Positions 26,023 to 35,178 of a DNA stretch of 64,000 nucleotides are shown in pieces. A model generated the notes under the pieces. It was given only the letters and a program-made list of their open reading frames with translations, had not been told where the DNA came from and made no database searches. The position numbers and the translations under genes were made by a program. Source of the DNA: RGIG9115 sp045128915 (lineage in GTDB: Bacteria > Bacillota > Clostridia > UBA1381); NCBI GenBank assembly GCA_045128915.1, contig JBGVIT010000059.1:27628-91627 (forward strand). Direction: 5' to 3'. Within the stretch, counting starts at the first letter, position 1, and each line of letters begins with the position of its first letter.

Positions 26023-27090
26023 ATGTTTGATAAATTGGAGGCGCTTGAGGAAAGGTTTAACGGTCTTGCCGAGAAGATAAGCGATCCGGAAGTGATTGCC
26101 GATCAGGAAACCTGGCGAAAACTGTGTAAGGACCATTCCGATATATCGCCTATAATTGATAAATATAAAGAATATAAATCAGCAAAACAGACCATTGCAG
26201 ACGACAAGGAAATGCTTGCCGAGGGCGTAGAAAAAGAGCTTGAGGAAATGGTAAGAGAAGAGCTGGCAGAAACGGAAAAACAGCTTGAGGTCATCTGTGA
26301 TGAGCTTAAAATTCTTTTGCTTCCGAAGGATCCCAATGACGAGAAAAACGTTATTATGGAAATTCGGGGTGGAACCGGTGGTGATGAGGCAGCGCTTTTT
26401 GCCGCAGACCTTATGCGAATGTATTCCATGTACGCAGAGGCACGACGCTGGAAAATAGAGGTTCTCAGCTCAAACCCAACCGATATCGGCGGCTATAAAG
26501 AGGTATGCTTTTCCGTAGAAGGTCAGGGAGCTTACAGCAGACTGAAGTTTGAAAGTGGAGTCCACAGAGTCCAGAGAGTTCCTGCTACAGAATCAGGCGG
26601 CAGAATTCATACATCGGCGGTTACTGTTGCAGTTCTTCCGGAGGTTGAAGAAGTGGAAGTGGAAATCAATCAGAACGATTTGAGAATAGATGTATTCAGA
26701 GCCGGCGGCCCTGGTGGACAGTGCGTAAATACAACGGACTCAGCAGTAAGAATTACCCATCTTCCCACAGGCATTGTGGTTTCATGTCAGGACGAGAAAT
26801 CACAGCATAAGAATAAGGACAAGGCTATGAAAATTCTACGCTCCAGAATTTATGAAGTTATGGAGGCGGAGCGTCATAAAGAAATCGCAGACGAAAGAAA
26901 ATCTCAGGTAGGCTCGGGGGACAGAAGCGAGAGAATCAGAACCTATAATTTCCCTCAGGGCAGAATAACAGACCACAGAATAAATCTTACAATATATAAG
27001 CTTGACCAATTCCTCAACGGAATACTCGATGAAGTAATTGATGCGCTTATAACAGCGGACCAGAGTGAAAAGCTTGCAAATTCTCAATAA
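26023..27090 (+). CDS. prfA: Peptide chain release factor 1
   Basis: Recognises UAA and UAG stop codons and triggers peptide release on the ribosome. The 355-residue protein has the RF1-specific anticodon-like tripeptide PAT in VQRVPATESGGR (residues about 183-194) and the catalytic GGQ in FRAGGPGGQCVNT (near 230), with the KNKDKAM helix after it. AGGGAGATAATAT precedes the ATG. It leads a rightward run with a small membrane protein, trmL and degV, joined by short gaps of 1-14 bases. The usual partner prmC is not adjacent; the TrmN6-like enzyme at 6852 is a different methyltransferase. Length is normal. Confidence 0.97.
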   Translation: MFDKLEALEERFNGLAEKISDPEVIADQETWRKLCKDHSDISPIIDKYKEYKSAKQTIADDKEMLAEGVEKELEEMVREELAETEKQLEVICDELKILLLPKDPNDEKNVIMEIRGGTGGDEAALFAADLMRMYSMYAEARRWKIEVLSSNPTDIGGYKEVCFSVEGQGAYSRLKFESGVHRVQRVPATESGGRIHTSAVTVAVLPEVEEVEVEINQNDLRIDVFRAGGPGGQCVNTTDSAVRITHLPTGIVVSCQDEKSQHKNKDKAMKILRSRIYEVMEAERHKEIADERKSQVGSGDRSERIRTYNFPQGRITDHRINLTIYKLDQFLNGILDEVIDALITADQSEKLANSQ

Positions 27091-27102
27091 GGGTGTGATT
27101 TT

Positions 27103-27609
27103 TTGAAGAAGTGGCATAAGGTGCTTATCATCATGCTGGCAGTTATTTTAGTAATATCTGCTGCATTAGTTCTGTTCTACAAATTTTATGCAGAAGAAAA
27201 AATCGAAAACACATTGGAGAAAGCCCAGACGGTCATGAACAATCAGGAGCTTCAGGCGGAGATTGATGAAATGGTGGGCAAAATGGTTGAAGACGGAGAG
27301 GTAGAGGAAACTCAGGTTCAGGAATATATGGAGTATAAGGATGCTTTGGAGCAAAAGCCTGTTGCCACTCCTTCAGCTAATGCTGCAAAGGCTACTCAGC
27401 GTCTTATGGACCGCGTAAGAAAGGCAATGACTGCCGATGAGTTTGCTTATGCAATGTATATATACGGAAAGATTGACGTAAAATATGTTGCTTCAAACAT
27501 TGTAAAAAACAGAGAGGAAGTAAAAAAATACGTAAAAAGTGTACTTACCTCGGAAGAAATTTCAAAATGTCTTACCATTTACAAAAAATATTCATACTTG
27601 CTTAAATAG
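27103..27609 (+). CDS. Small membrane-anchored helical protein, unknown function
   Basis: A 168-residue protein with a basic N-terminus (KKWHK), one membrane helix (residues 6-27) and a strongly helical, acidic extracytoplasmic part. It includes a probable coiled coil (EEKIENTLEKAQTVMNNQEL) and then the pattern MTADEFAYAMYIYGKIDVKYV. The start is a TTG at 27103 after GGGTGTG; no ATG is available near the N-terminus. It lies 12 bases after prfA and 14 before trmL, so it is co-transcribed with them. No family is recognised by name; similar small proteins with an anchor plus helical tail are frequent in Clostridia. Confidence 0.7.
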   Translation: MKKWHKVLIIMLAVILVISAALVLFYKFYAEEKIENTLEKAQTVMNNQELQAEIDEMVGKMVEDGEVEETQVQEYMEYKDALEQKPVATPSANAAKATQRLMDRVRKAMTADEFAYAMYIYGKIDVKYVASNIVKNREEVKKYVKSVLTSEEISKCLTIYKKYSYLLK

Positions 27610-27623
27610 AAAGGTAATTTATA

Positions 27624-28127
27624 ATGTTTAACATAGTGCTTGTAGAGCCTGAAATCCCGCAGAATACCGGCAACATTGCAAGAACCTGTGCGGCAACCGG
27701 CTCAAAGCTGCATATAATAAAACCTATGGGGTTTGAAATTGACGACAAGAAGCTCAAAAGAGCAGGTCTTGACTATTGGCATCTGCTTGGAGTCAGGTAT
27801 TATGAGGGGCTTGATGATTTCTTTGAAAAAAATCCTGATGCCAACTGTTATTATGCGTCAACCAAATCTCTCAATACTTATTGTGATGTCAGCTTCAAAG
27901 ACGGAGATTATATATTTTTCGGCAAAGAAACAAAAGGCTTGCCGGAGGAGCTGTTGTATAAAAACCCTCAAAGGTGCATAAGAATACCCATGATTGACGA
28001 GGCAAGAAGTCTTAACCTTTCAAATGCTGTGGCGATTGTGGTTTATGAAGCCTTAAGACAGACGTCATTTTCGGGGCTTAAAGATTTCGGCGAGCTGACT
28101 CGCTATAAATGGAACGGAGGAGAATAA
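27624..28127 (+). CDS. trmL: tRNA (cytidine/uridine-34-2'-O)-methyltransferase TrmL
   Basis: SPOUT-class methyltransferase that 2'-O-methylates the wobble base of certain leucine tRNAs. The 167-residue protein has all SPOUT/TrmL motifs: PQNTGNIARTCAATG (residues 12-26), FGKETKGLPEELL near 95 and the SAM-knot motif IPMIDEARSLNLSNAVAIVVYE near 117-138. GAAAGG precedes the ATG. The stop is followed after one base by the degV start. Length is normal. Confidence 0.95.
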   Translation: MFNIVLVEPEIPQNTGNIARTCAATGSKLHIIKPMGFEIDDKKLKRAGLDYWHLLGVRYYEGLDDFFEKNPDANCYYASTKSLNTYCDVSFKDGDYIFFGKETKGLPEELLYKNPQRCIRIPMIDEARSLNLSNAVAIVVYEALRQTSFSGLKDFGELTRYKWNGGE

Positions 28128-28128
28128 T

Positions 28129-28992
28129 ATGGCAGATATTAAAATCATGGTAGATTCATCAGCGGATTTAACAAAGGAAATAAGAGAAGAATACGGTATA
28201 GGTCTTATACCTCTGCTCAGCCTTTTTGGTGAAAAATCATACGTTATAGAGGAAGATATTTCCAATGATGAATTTTATCATTTGCTAAACACCTCGGGAA
28301 TACTTCCCAAAACAAGTCAGACGCCTTATGCAACAATGTATGATATTTTGCTCAAGGAGAGTAAAGAGCATGAAACGGTTATTTATTTTACTCTTTCTTC
28401 ACTTGCCAGCGGACAGAACCATAGTGCTCAGCTTGTAAGAGACGATATAATCGAAAACGATAATCCTGACGCTAACATTCTAATAGTAGATACGAAATCA
28501 TTTTCTGTTATTATAGGCAAAACTGTCATTGAAGCTGCAAAGCTTGTAAAGGCAGGCAAAAGTGCAGAAGATGTTATAAGCTTTGCAGAGGAATACATTT
28601 CAAAATGGCATGCAATGATGTTGGTCAGTGACCTTACATTCCTTGAAAAAGGCGGAAGAATGAGAAAGTCAACTGCAGTTTTGGGAAGCCTTCTTGACAT
28701 TAAGCCGGTGCTTACTGTTTCCAACGGACTAATTGAGGTGGAAGCAAAGCTCAGAGGAAAAAAGAAGCTTGCCAAAAAGCTTTGTGAAATGGCAGCAGAA
28801 TATGATGGTTTTGATGAGTCAGCCTGCGAGTTCATTGTTGCTCATTCCGACAAGGAAGCGGGAGAAGAGCTTGTGGAAACCATTAAAGAAGAATTTGATG
28901 CATCAAATGGAATTTATGTATCGGAGTTTGGTCCTCTGATTGGCACAAACACCGGCAATGGTGCTTTTGCTATTGTGTTCAGAACAAAATGA
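28129..28992 (+). CDS. DegV-family fatty-acid-binding protein
   Basis: A 287-residue cytoplasmic protein of the DegV/FakB type, which binds a free fatty acid for phosphorylation by FakA. Motifs include the N-terminal IMVDSSADLT (residues 5-14), SQTPYAT near 63, the lipid-pocket region FTLSSLASGQNHSA near 85 and the C-terminal GPLIGTNTGNGAFAI. GGAGGAGAATAT precedes the ATG. It directly follows trmL (1-base gap). No fakA is in the window. Which fatty acid is bound cannot be told from the sequence. Length is normal. Confidence 0.93.
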   Translation: MADIKIMVDSSADLTKEIREEYGIGLIPLLSLFGEKSYVIEEDISNDEFYHLLNTSGILPKTSQTPYATMYDILLKESKEHETVIYFTLSSLASGQNHSAQLVRDDIIENDNPDANILIVDTKSFSVIIGKTVIEAAKLVKAGKSAEDVISFAEEYISKWHAMMLVSDLTFLEKGGRMRKSTAVLGSLLDIKPVLTVSNGLIEVEAKLRGKKKLAKKLCEMAAEYDGFDESACEFIVAHSDKEAGEELVETIKEEFDASNGIYVSEFGPLIGTNTGNGAFAIVFRTK

Positions 28993-29039
28993 TATAGATA
29001 TAAACAATTTTCTTTCTTTGTTTGTGAAAGGAGTTAATG

Positions 29040-30257
29040 ATGAAATATATAGTTATACTTGGTGACGGAATGGCAGACTATGAAGTTCCCGAATTTGGCG
29101 GAAGCACAATTCTTGACGTAGCAAACAAACCTAATATTGACTATATGAGTCTTAAAGGTGAGCTTGGAATGGTGAGAACTGTTCAGGAGGGAATGAAGCC
29201 CGGAAGTGATGTTGCAAATCTTTCGGTTATGGGTTATGACACAAGAAAATGCTATACGGGCCGTTCGCCTCTGGAAGCGGCAAGTATCGGTGTTAAGCTT
29301 CTCGATACAGATGTAACCTTCAGATGCAACCTTGTTACTCTATCAGACGAGGAGTGCTACGAGGATAAAACAATGCTCGATTATTCTGCAGGCGAAATAA
29401 CAACCGACGAAGCAAAGAGCCTGATTGAAGCGGTGAGAAAAGAGCTTAATACGGATATTCTCAAATTCTATGCAGGTGTAAGCTACCGTCATCTTCTGGT
29501 TTGGGATAAAGGCTCCGACAATGTGGAGCTGACTCCGCCTCATGACATTTCCGACCGCAAAATAAAAGATTATCTCCCTAAGGGTGATAATTCAGAGAAG
29601 CTTTTGGAGCTTATGAAAAAGTCGGAAGAAATTTTAAAAAATCATCCCGTTAACCTTGAGCGAGTGAAAGCAGGAAAGAATCCTGCCACTTCTATATGGC
29701 TCTGGGGCGAGGGAAAGAAGCCTGTGCTTGAGGATTTCAATGAAAAGTATTCAATCAGGGGCTGCGTTATTTCAGCCGTTGATTTAATAAAGGGAATAGC
29801 AATCTGCGCTAATATGAAGTCTATTGATGTTGAGGGTGCAACCGGAACATATCACACAAACTTTGACGGAAAGGCACAAGCTGCACTTTCAGCCCTTTGT
29901 GATGACGGCATGGATTTTGTTTACATACATATGGAGGCGCCGGACGAGTGCGGACATCAGGGTGATGCTCCCAATAAAAAGCTCTCTGTTGAGCTTATAG
30001 ACCGGAAGGTTGTAGGATTTTTAAGAGATGAGCTTAGTAAGCGGGGAATTGATTATAAAATGCTTATTTTGCCCGACCATCCAACACCTATTTCCCTGAA
30101 AACTCATGTGAGCGATCCCGTACCTTATGTGATATATTCATCCTCTGACGAAAAGGCTGACGGATATGTTTATAATGAGAAGAACGGCGCAAAAACCGGA
30201 CTTGTGATAGAGGACGGATATACTCTTATGGATAGATTTTTAAGCCAAGAGGTGTGA
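29040..30257 (+). CDS. Archaeal-type cofactor-independent phosphoglycerate mutase / proposed homoserine kinase
   Basis: A 405-residue alkaline-phosphatase-superfamily enzyme of the ApgM group. The N-terminal YIVILGDGMADYEVPE supplies a metal-binding aspartate, and the nucleophile serine lies in GSDVANLSVMGYD (about residue 66). Later metal ligands lie in MEAPDECGHQGD and LILPDHPTP. This subgroup in anaerobic bacteria is often annotated as a proposed homoserine kinase (ThrB2) because it accompanies threonine genes in genomes lacking thrB. Here thrC is present at 1204 without thrB nearby, which agrees but does not prove it. The start at 29040 is preferred to the ATG 3 bases earlier, as AAAGGAG then has better spacing. 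Confidence 0.85.
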   Translation: MKYIVILGDGMADYEVPEFGGSTILDVANKPNIDYMSLKGELGMVRTVQEGMKPGSDVANLSVMGYDTRKCYTGRSPLEAASIGVKLLDTDVTFRCNLVTLSDEECYEDKTMLDYSAGEITTDEAKSLIEAVRKELNTDILKFYAGVSYRHLLVWDKGSDNVELTPPHDISDRKIKDYLPKGDNSEKLLELMKKSEEILKNHPVNLERVKAGKNPATSIWLWGEGKKPVLEDFNEKYSIRGCVISAVDLIKGIAICANMKSIDVEGATGTYHTNFDGKAQAALSALCDDGMDFVYIHMEAPDECGHQGDAPNKKLSVELIDRKVVGFLRDELSKRGIDYKMLILPDHPTPISLKTHVSDPVPYVIYSSSDEKADGYVYNEKNGAKTGLVIEDGYTLMDRFLSQEV

Positions 30258-30262
30258 TATAA

Positions 30263-31441
30263 ATGAAAATAAAACACAAAACGGCTAAGTGGATAATAGG
30301 CGTTCTTATTACGGCAATTATAGTGGTGTGCCTTATATTTGCTGTACCGGGTATATTGAAGCTTGCTGCGTATCTTATAAGATTGTTTTTGCCGTTTGTG
30401 CTTGCGTATTTATTTGCATTGCTTGTAGATCCGCTTGTAAGGCGGCTTGAAAGAAGCTTAAAGCTTCCCCGAAAGACTGCGGCACTTCTGGTAATTGTTC
30501 TTTTAATCGGAGTTGTGGGCGGCGCGGCTTCGTGGATCGTTTATAAAATAGTAAATGAAGCAAGAAACGTCTATGAGCATATACCGCAGATTTACGAAAG
30601 TATAGTAGCTGAAATAGATATAGTCAAAAGCAGATTAAGCGGCATTTATGAAATATTGCCTGCCAATGTACAGCTTGCGCTGACAGAGCTTGCAGACCAG
30701 ATTTCAGACGGTGCGGCAGGATTAATAAACGATAAATCCGTGCCAATAGTTGTAGGTGCAGGCAGCTTTGCAAAGGCCTTGCCGAAAATGCTCGTTTCCA
30801 TAATTGTATTTTTGCTTTCGTCATTTTTTATAGTATGTGATTTTGAGAGAGTAAAGAGCTTTGTGAAAAGACTTTTCTGCATCAAAAATGCAAGAAAGCT
30901 TTCTGATGTAAGCAAGGAAATCAAAACATATCTTGGGGCGTATATAAAGGCGCAGGGAAGTATAATGCTGGTTGCATTTTGCATACTGTTTCTTGGATTC
31001 AGCATTTTGGATGTTCAGTATGCTTTGATAATCGCTATGGGAACAGCAATACTTGACGCGCTGCCGTTTTTCGGAAGCGGAGCGGTGCTGTGGCCCTGGG
31101 CGGTAATCAGCTTTATAACCGGCGATATTAAAATGGCTTTGGGTTCTATAATCATATATGTTGTTATACAGGTTACAAGACAGCTTATAGAGCCTAAAAT
31201 AGTAAGTAAAAACATAGGCGTAAGCCCGATTTTAACGCTTATGTCAATGTATCTGGGATTCAGGATATTCAGTATAGGCGGTATGATTTTCGGGCCGCTT
31301 GTAATGATGTTGATTATAAGCCTTTACAGAGCAAAGGTTTTTGAAACGCCTGCTGCATTTGTGAAATCGGGAATCGGCTACACAAAAAAACAGTTTGAAT
31401 ATCTGAAACATAAGTTTATAAATTTTTGGGAGAGTGAATAA
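30263..31441 (+). CDS. AI-2E-family membrane protein (YtvI-like)
   Basis: A 392-residue membrane protein with about eight helices, of the AI-2E/PerM transporter superfamily. It has a hydrophobic N-terminal pair, a soluble helical segment (residues about 95-165), and the C-terminal signature region QLIEPKIVSKNIGVSPILTL followed by IFGPLVMMLI. In spore formers the YtvI branch is SigE-controlled, and this protein's size and layout fit it; the branch assignment is inference. The start is 5 bases after the apgM-like stop. Its last codons overlap the region of the metG ribosome binding site, so metG may be translationally coupled. Confidence 0.85.
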   Translation: MKIKHKTAKWIIGVLITAIIVVCLIFAVPGILKLAAYLIRLFLPFVLAYLFALLVDPLVRRLERSLKLPRKTAALLVIVLLIGVVGGAASWIVYKIVNEARNVYEHIPQIYESIVAEIDIVKSRLSGIYEILPANVQLALTELADQISDGAAGLINDKSVPIVVGAGSFAKALPKMLVSIIVFLLSSFFIVCDFERVKSFVKRLFCIKNARKLSDVSKEIKTYLGAYIKAQGSIMLVAFCILFLGFSILDVQYALIIAMGTAILDALPFFGSGAVLWPWAVISFITGDIKMALGSIIIYVVIQVTRQLIEPKIVSKNIGVSPILTLMSMYLGFRIFSIGGMIFGPLVMMLIISLYRAKVFETPAAFVKSGIGYTKKQFEYLKHKFINFWESE

Positions 31442-31442
31442 A

Positions 31443-33368
31443 GTGGACAAGTATTATATTACAACCGCTATTGCATATACATCAAGAAAGCCTCATATAG
31501 GAAATACCTATGAGATTATTCTTACAGATGCCATAGCAAGATTTAACAGATATATAGGAAAGGATGTTTTCTTCCTTACGGGAACAGATGAGCATGGTCA
31601 GAAAATTCAGGAAATTGCGGAGCAGGCAGGCATAACTCCTAAAGAGCATGTGGACAATATTGCTCAGCAAATCAAGGATATAGCAGACATGCTGAATATC
31701 AGCTATGACAAGTTCATCCGCACAACAGATGACTATCATGAAGAAGCAGTAAGTAAGATTTTCAAAAAGCTCTATGATCAGGGAGATATTTATAAGGGCG
31801 AGTATGAAGGGCTTTACTGTACACCTTGTGAATCTTTCTGGACCGAAACACAGCTTGTTGACGGAAAATGCCCCGATTGCGGCAGAGAAGTGAAGAAAAC
31901 CAAGGAAGAAGCATACTTCTTCAGAATGAGCAAATATCAGGACAGACTTATTAAGTACATTGAGGATAACCCTGAATTCATACAGCCGGAATCACGCAAA
32001 AAAGAAATGGTAAACAACTTCCTTAAAGCAGGACTTCAGGATTTGTGTGTTTCAAGAAGCAGTTTCACATGGGGTGTGCCGGTGGAATTTGATCCCGGTC
32101 ATGTTATATATGTGTGGATCGATGCGCTTTCAAACTACATTACTGCTCTGGGCTATACTCCTGACAGTCAGGGAGAATTGTATAAAAAATATTGGCCTGC
32201 TGATGTTCATATTATCGGTAAGGATATTTTAAGATTCCACACAATCTATTGGCCAATAATGCTTATGGCACTTGGCGAGCCGCTTCCTAAGCAGGTGTTT
32301 GGCCATCCCTGGATGCTTGTGGGTGAGGAAAAAATGAGTAAGTCAAGAGGCAATGTAATATATGCTGAGGACTTGGTACGTCATTTCGGTGTTGATGCTG
32401 TAAGATATTATTCACTTCATGAAATGCCCTTTGCTCAGGACGGAACAATTACTTATGACGTATTTATAACAAGATTTAATTCAGAGCTTGCAAATACTCT
32501 TGGAAATCTTGTAACAAGAACTGTTTCTATGGTCAATAAGTATTTCGGCGGAGTCCTTCCTTCAAACGACACAGCCGGAGAATTTGACGATGACCTTAAA
32601 AATACAGCTTCACTTTGTATAAAGGCAGCTTGCGAAAAAATGAAAACTCTCCATGTGGCAGACAGTATGGATGAAATATGGAAGCTTGCAAGCCGTGCGA
32701 ACAAGTATATAGACGAAACTACTCCATGGCTTCTTGCCAAGGATGAAGCTCTTTTGCCGCGTCTTTCCACAGTTCTTTATAACCTGCTTGAAACCATAAG
32801 AATTATAGCATCCCTGCTTTCATCATTTATGCCGTCAACTGCTGAGGCAATCTGTGCCCAGATAAACGACACAAATATTTCTTTTGAAAGCATCCAAAGC
32901 TTTGGTGCATATAAGACCGGAACAAAGGTTTCAGATGCGCAGATTTTGTTCCAGAGAATAGATATGGATGCAAAGCTTAAGGAAATCGAAGAAGAATACG
33001 CTGCAAACTCAGAAGAAAAGACTGTTGAAATAGCACCGTATAAGGATTATATTGAATTTGATGATTTTGAAAAGCTTGATATACGTGTGGGAAAAGTGCT
33101 TGAATGTGAGCCGGTTCCCAAATCAGAAAAGCTTTTGAGATTCTTGCTTGAGGTAGGTCCTGACAAACGTCAGATTTTATCCGGTATTGCAAAGTTCCAT
33201 AAGCCTGAGGAGCTTATAGGCAAGAATGTAATCTTCATTGCAAATCTTAAGCCGAGAAAAATGATGGGACTTGAGTCCTGCGGAATGATTCTTTCTGCAG
33301 AGCATAAAGATGCATTAACTGTTCTTACAACTCTCAATGATGTACAAAGCGGCGCTGAAATAGTGTAA
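31443..33368 (+). CDS. metG: Methionyl-tRNA synthetase
   Basis: Charges tRNA(Met). The 641-residue class I synthetase has the HIGH-type motif PHIGNTYE (residues about 17-24), a zinc knuckle with two CxxC pairs (CTPCESF...CPDCGRE) near residues 125-150, the KMSKSRGN loop near 300 and a C-terminal tRNA-binding (EMAP-like) domain from about 535 (FDDFEKLDIRVGKVLECE). The start is set at a GTG (31443) giving MDKYYITTAIAY, 8 bases after GGGAGAG; a GTG at 31434 overlaps that site. A terminator follows. Length is typical of Firmicutes MetG with the fused C-domain. Confidence 0.96.
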   Translation: MDKYYITTAIAYTSRKPHIGNTYEIILTDAIARFNRYIGKDVFFLTGTDEHGQKIQEIAEQAGITPKEHVDNIAQQIKDIADMLNISYDKFIRTTDDYHEEAVSKIFKKLYDQGDIYKGEYEGLYCTPCESFWTETQLVDGKCPDCGREVKKTKEEAYFFRMSKYQDRLIKYIEDNPEFIQPESRKKEMVNNFLKAGLQDLCVSRSSFTWGVPVEFDPGHVIYVWIDALSNYITALGYTPDSQGELYKKYWPADVHIIGKDILRFHTIYWPIMLMALGEPLPKQVFGHPWMLVGEEKMSKSRGNVIYAEDLVRHFGVDAVRYYSLHEMPFAQDGTITYDVFITRFNSELANTLGNLVTRTVSMVNKYFGGVLPSNDTAGEFDDDLKNTASLCIKAACEKMKTLHVADSMDEIWKLASRANKYIDETTPWLLAKDEALLPRLSTVLYNLLETIRIIASLLSSFMPSTAEAICAQINDTNISFESIQSFGAYKTGTKVSDAQILFQRIDMDAKLKEIEEEYAANSEEKTVEIAPYKDYIEFDDFEKLDIRVGKVLECEPVPKSEKLLRFLLEVGPDKRQILSGIAKFHKPEELIGKNVIFIANLKPRKMMGLESCGMILSAEHKDALTVLTTLNDVQSGAEIV

Positions 33369-33374
33369 CATAAT

Positions 33375-33414
33375 AAAACTGCTGTGAGCTAAATATGCTT
33401 GCAGCAGTTTTTTT
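33375..33414 (+). terminator. Terminator of metG
   Basis: AAAACTGCTGTGAGC pairs with GCTTGCAGCAGTTTT around a short loop, followed by a T-run. Confidence 0.88.
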
Positions 33415-33435
33415 GCAAAAAATATAAAAAACATC

Positions 33436-33464
33436 TTGTATTTTGAAAATCTGTATGTTATAAT
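33436..33464 (+). promoter_or_regulatory. Promoter of the polysaccharide-control/deoxyhexose gene run
   Basis: TTGTAT, a 17-base spacer and an extended -10 TGTTATAAT, about 65 bases before the first gene. Confidence 0.7.
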
Positions 33465-33529
33465 GTAGAGTGAAGTATAATAGGTGTTCTGTGCGACATC
33501 GTTTTTATAGATAAAGGAGTGTTTTTGTT

Positions 33530-34210
33530 TTGGCAAACGAAATAAATATTATTGAACTGCTTAACGTAATGATACGTAAATGGTGGCTTATTGCAATCAT
33601 GGTATTTGTATGCGGCGGAGGTGCATACATATATACAGATTTGTTTATAGAACCCCGATACAAGACCGATGGCTCCATATACGTAAACTGCGAAACTGAA
33701 GCCAGCCGAGTTGAAGTAGCAAGTTCAGGACGTATGGAGTCTAACGCCCGACTTGCAACAACATACATAGAGATTTTGAAAGCACGTACATTTATGACAG
33801 AGGTAGCAAGAGACCTTAATAATAAATATACATATGCTCAGATTCAGGGTATGACTACTATTGAATCTGTGAATGATACAGAGCTTCTTAAAATAACAGT
33901 TGAAGGTACGGTTGCTGAAGATACTTGTGCCATAGTGGAAAGTATTCTTCAAAGAGCAGGTGAGCAGCTTGTTACCGTCGTAAAAGCCGGTTCAGTTGAA
34001 ATGGTGGATGAACCGTATGTACCGGTAGTTCCATTCTCGCCCAACAAATCAAGAAATGCGGCATTAGGTGCTATTGCAGGCGCTGTGGGCGCTATCGGAA
34101 TAATATTCCTTATGAACCTTTTTGATACCCATATCAAAACAGCTGATGAAATGAAGCAAAGATACGATGAGCCTATTTTGGGCGAAATCCCGTCGTTTGT
34201 AATGGAATAA
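33530..34210 (+). CDS. Wzz/YveK-type chain-length determinant (tyrosine-kinase activator)
   Basis: A 226-residue polysaccharide co-polymerase subunit. Two membrane helices (residues about 18-40, WWLIAIMVFVCGGG, and about 178-198, AIAGAVGAIGIIFLMNLF) flank an extracytoplasmic Wzz domain containing the FIEPRYKTDGSIYV strand and, before helix 2, the PVVPFSPNKSRNA proline motif. In Firmicutes such proteins activate the cytoplasmic BY-kinase encoded next (here 19 bases downstream) and control exopolysaccharide length. The start is a TTG at 33530 with AAAGGAG upstream. No polymerase, flippase or glycosyltransferase genes are adjacent. Confidence 0.9.
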   Translation: MANEINIIELLNVMIRKWWLIAIMVFVCGGGAYIYTDLFIEPRYKTDGSIYVNCETEASRVEVASSGRMESNARLATTYIEILKARTFMTEVARDLNNKYTYAQIQGMTTIESVNDTELLKITVEGTVAEDTCAIVESILQRAGEQLVTVVKAGSVEMVDEPYVPVVPFSPNKSRNAALGAIAGAVGAIGIIFLMNLFDTHIKTADEMKQRYDEPILGEIPSFVME

Positions 34211-34229
34211 TATAAGGAGTTCACATAAA

Positions 34230-35165
34230 ATGGCAGAGAATAAAATTTTAGAATATATAGGAAAATTTAACGAAAAAAAGCATAAGCTGAGAAAAAAGCT
34301 TGCATCAGAAACTGCGGAAAACCCGCAGTCGAGAATACTTACTGATAAAACAACTTTTGCTATTACAGAGGCGTATAAAACTGCAAGAACAAATATAATG
34401 TTTGCTCTGGCAGGAATAGACAGATGTAAAAAGATAATATTTACAAGCGCTGAGCCGGGAGAAGGTAAGACAACAACCGTTTTGAACATTTGTATAACCT
34501 TTGCCCAGATGGATGCAAAAGTTCTTTTGATAGACTGCGACTTGAGAAAACCCAGAATTCACCGCTATCTCGGCATAGAAAAGAATGAAGGTCTTTCCGA
34601 TGTTCTTGCGGGTATGATAACAGCAGAGCAGGCAATAAAGCATAATGATGAATATAATATTGACTGTATAACAGCAGGTCAGATTCCTCCGAACCCCGTA
34701 GAGCTTCTTTCATCAGATGCAATGGATGAGCTGTTTGAAAAGCTTTCTGAATATTATGATTATATCTTTATAGATTCACCGCCTGTAACGGTTGTAACAG
34801 ATGCGGCATCAATGGCTAAAAAGGTTGACGGATATATAATTCTTGTAAGACATAATTACTCAATTCATGAGCTTCTTGAAAAGACAAGACAGTCATTGAA
34901 CTTTGCAGAAGCAAAAATTCTTGGCTACATCATAAATGATATCAAGGCAATGCCCGGTATCGGATATTCTAAGTATGGTGCATACGGAACGAGATATAAG
35001 TACCGTTACCGCTATCGTTATGGCTATAAATATGGATACAAGTACGGATATAATTACGGCTATGGTTATGGCTATCAGTACGCAGACAGACGTGACAACA
35101 GATATTCTGACGAATACGTTTATGGCGATGATGTTGAAACAGACGATTTAAAACCTGTAAAATAA
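34230..35165 (+). CDS. CpsD/CapB-family bacterial tyrosine kinase with exceptionally Tyr-rich tail
   Basis: A 311-residue BY-kinase that autophosphorylates on C-terminal tyrosines and regulates polysaccharide export. It has Walker A AEPGEGKTTT (near residue 73), Walker A' VLLIDCDLRKPRIHRYLG, Walker B YIFIDSPPV and the RTNIMF activator-facing helix typical of CpsD. The last 66 residues contain about 21 tyrosines, mostly in alternation with K, R or G (residues about 247-285), followed by an acidic end (DDVETDD). Typical CpsD/YwqD tails carry only three to five tyrosines. It lies between the Wzz-like activator and fucU. No cognate phosphatase (CpsB/YwqE) is adjacent. Confidence 0.93.
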   Translation: MAENKILEYIGKFNEKKHKLRKKLASETAENPQSRILTDKTTFAITEAYKTARTNIMFALAGIDRCKKIIFTSAEPGEGKTTTVLNICITFAQMDAKVLLIDCDLRKPRIHRYLGIEKNEGLSDVLAGMITAEQAIKHNDEYNIDCITAGQIPPNPVELLSSDAMDELFEKLSEYYDYIFIDSPPVTVVTDAASMAKKVDGYIILVRHNYSIHELLEKTRQSLNFAEAKILGYIINDIKAMPGIGYSKYGAYGTRYKYRYRYRYGYKYGYKYGYNYGYGYGYQYADRRDNRYSDEYVYGDDVETDDLKPVK

Positions 35166-35178
35166 GGAGGATACAAAT

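Noticed and set aside
35000..35070. Short direct repeats suggesting a CRISPR or tandem-repeat locus
   Set aside because: The repetition is explained by alternating tyrosine codons in an open, conserved kinase frame; there are no spacers.
34936..35151. A 71-codon frame rich in Met, Thr and Ile in the kinase tail region
   Set aside because: It is the out-of-frame reading of the repetitive tyrosine-codon DNA, not a separate gene.
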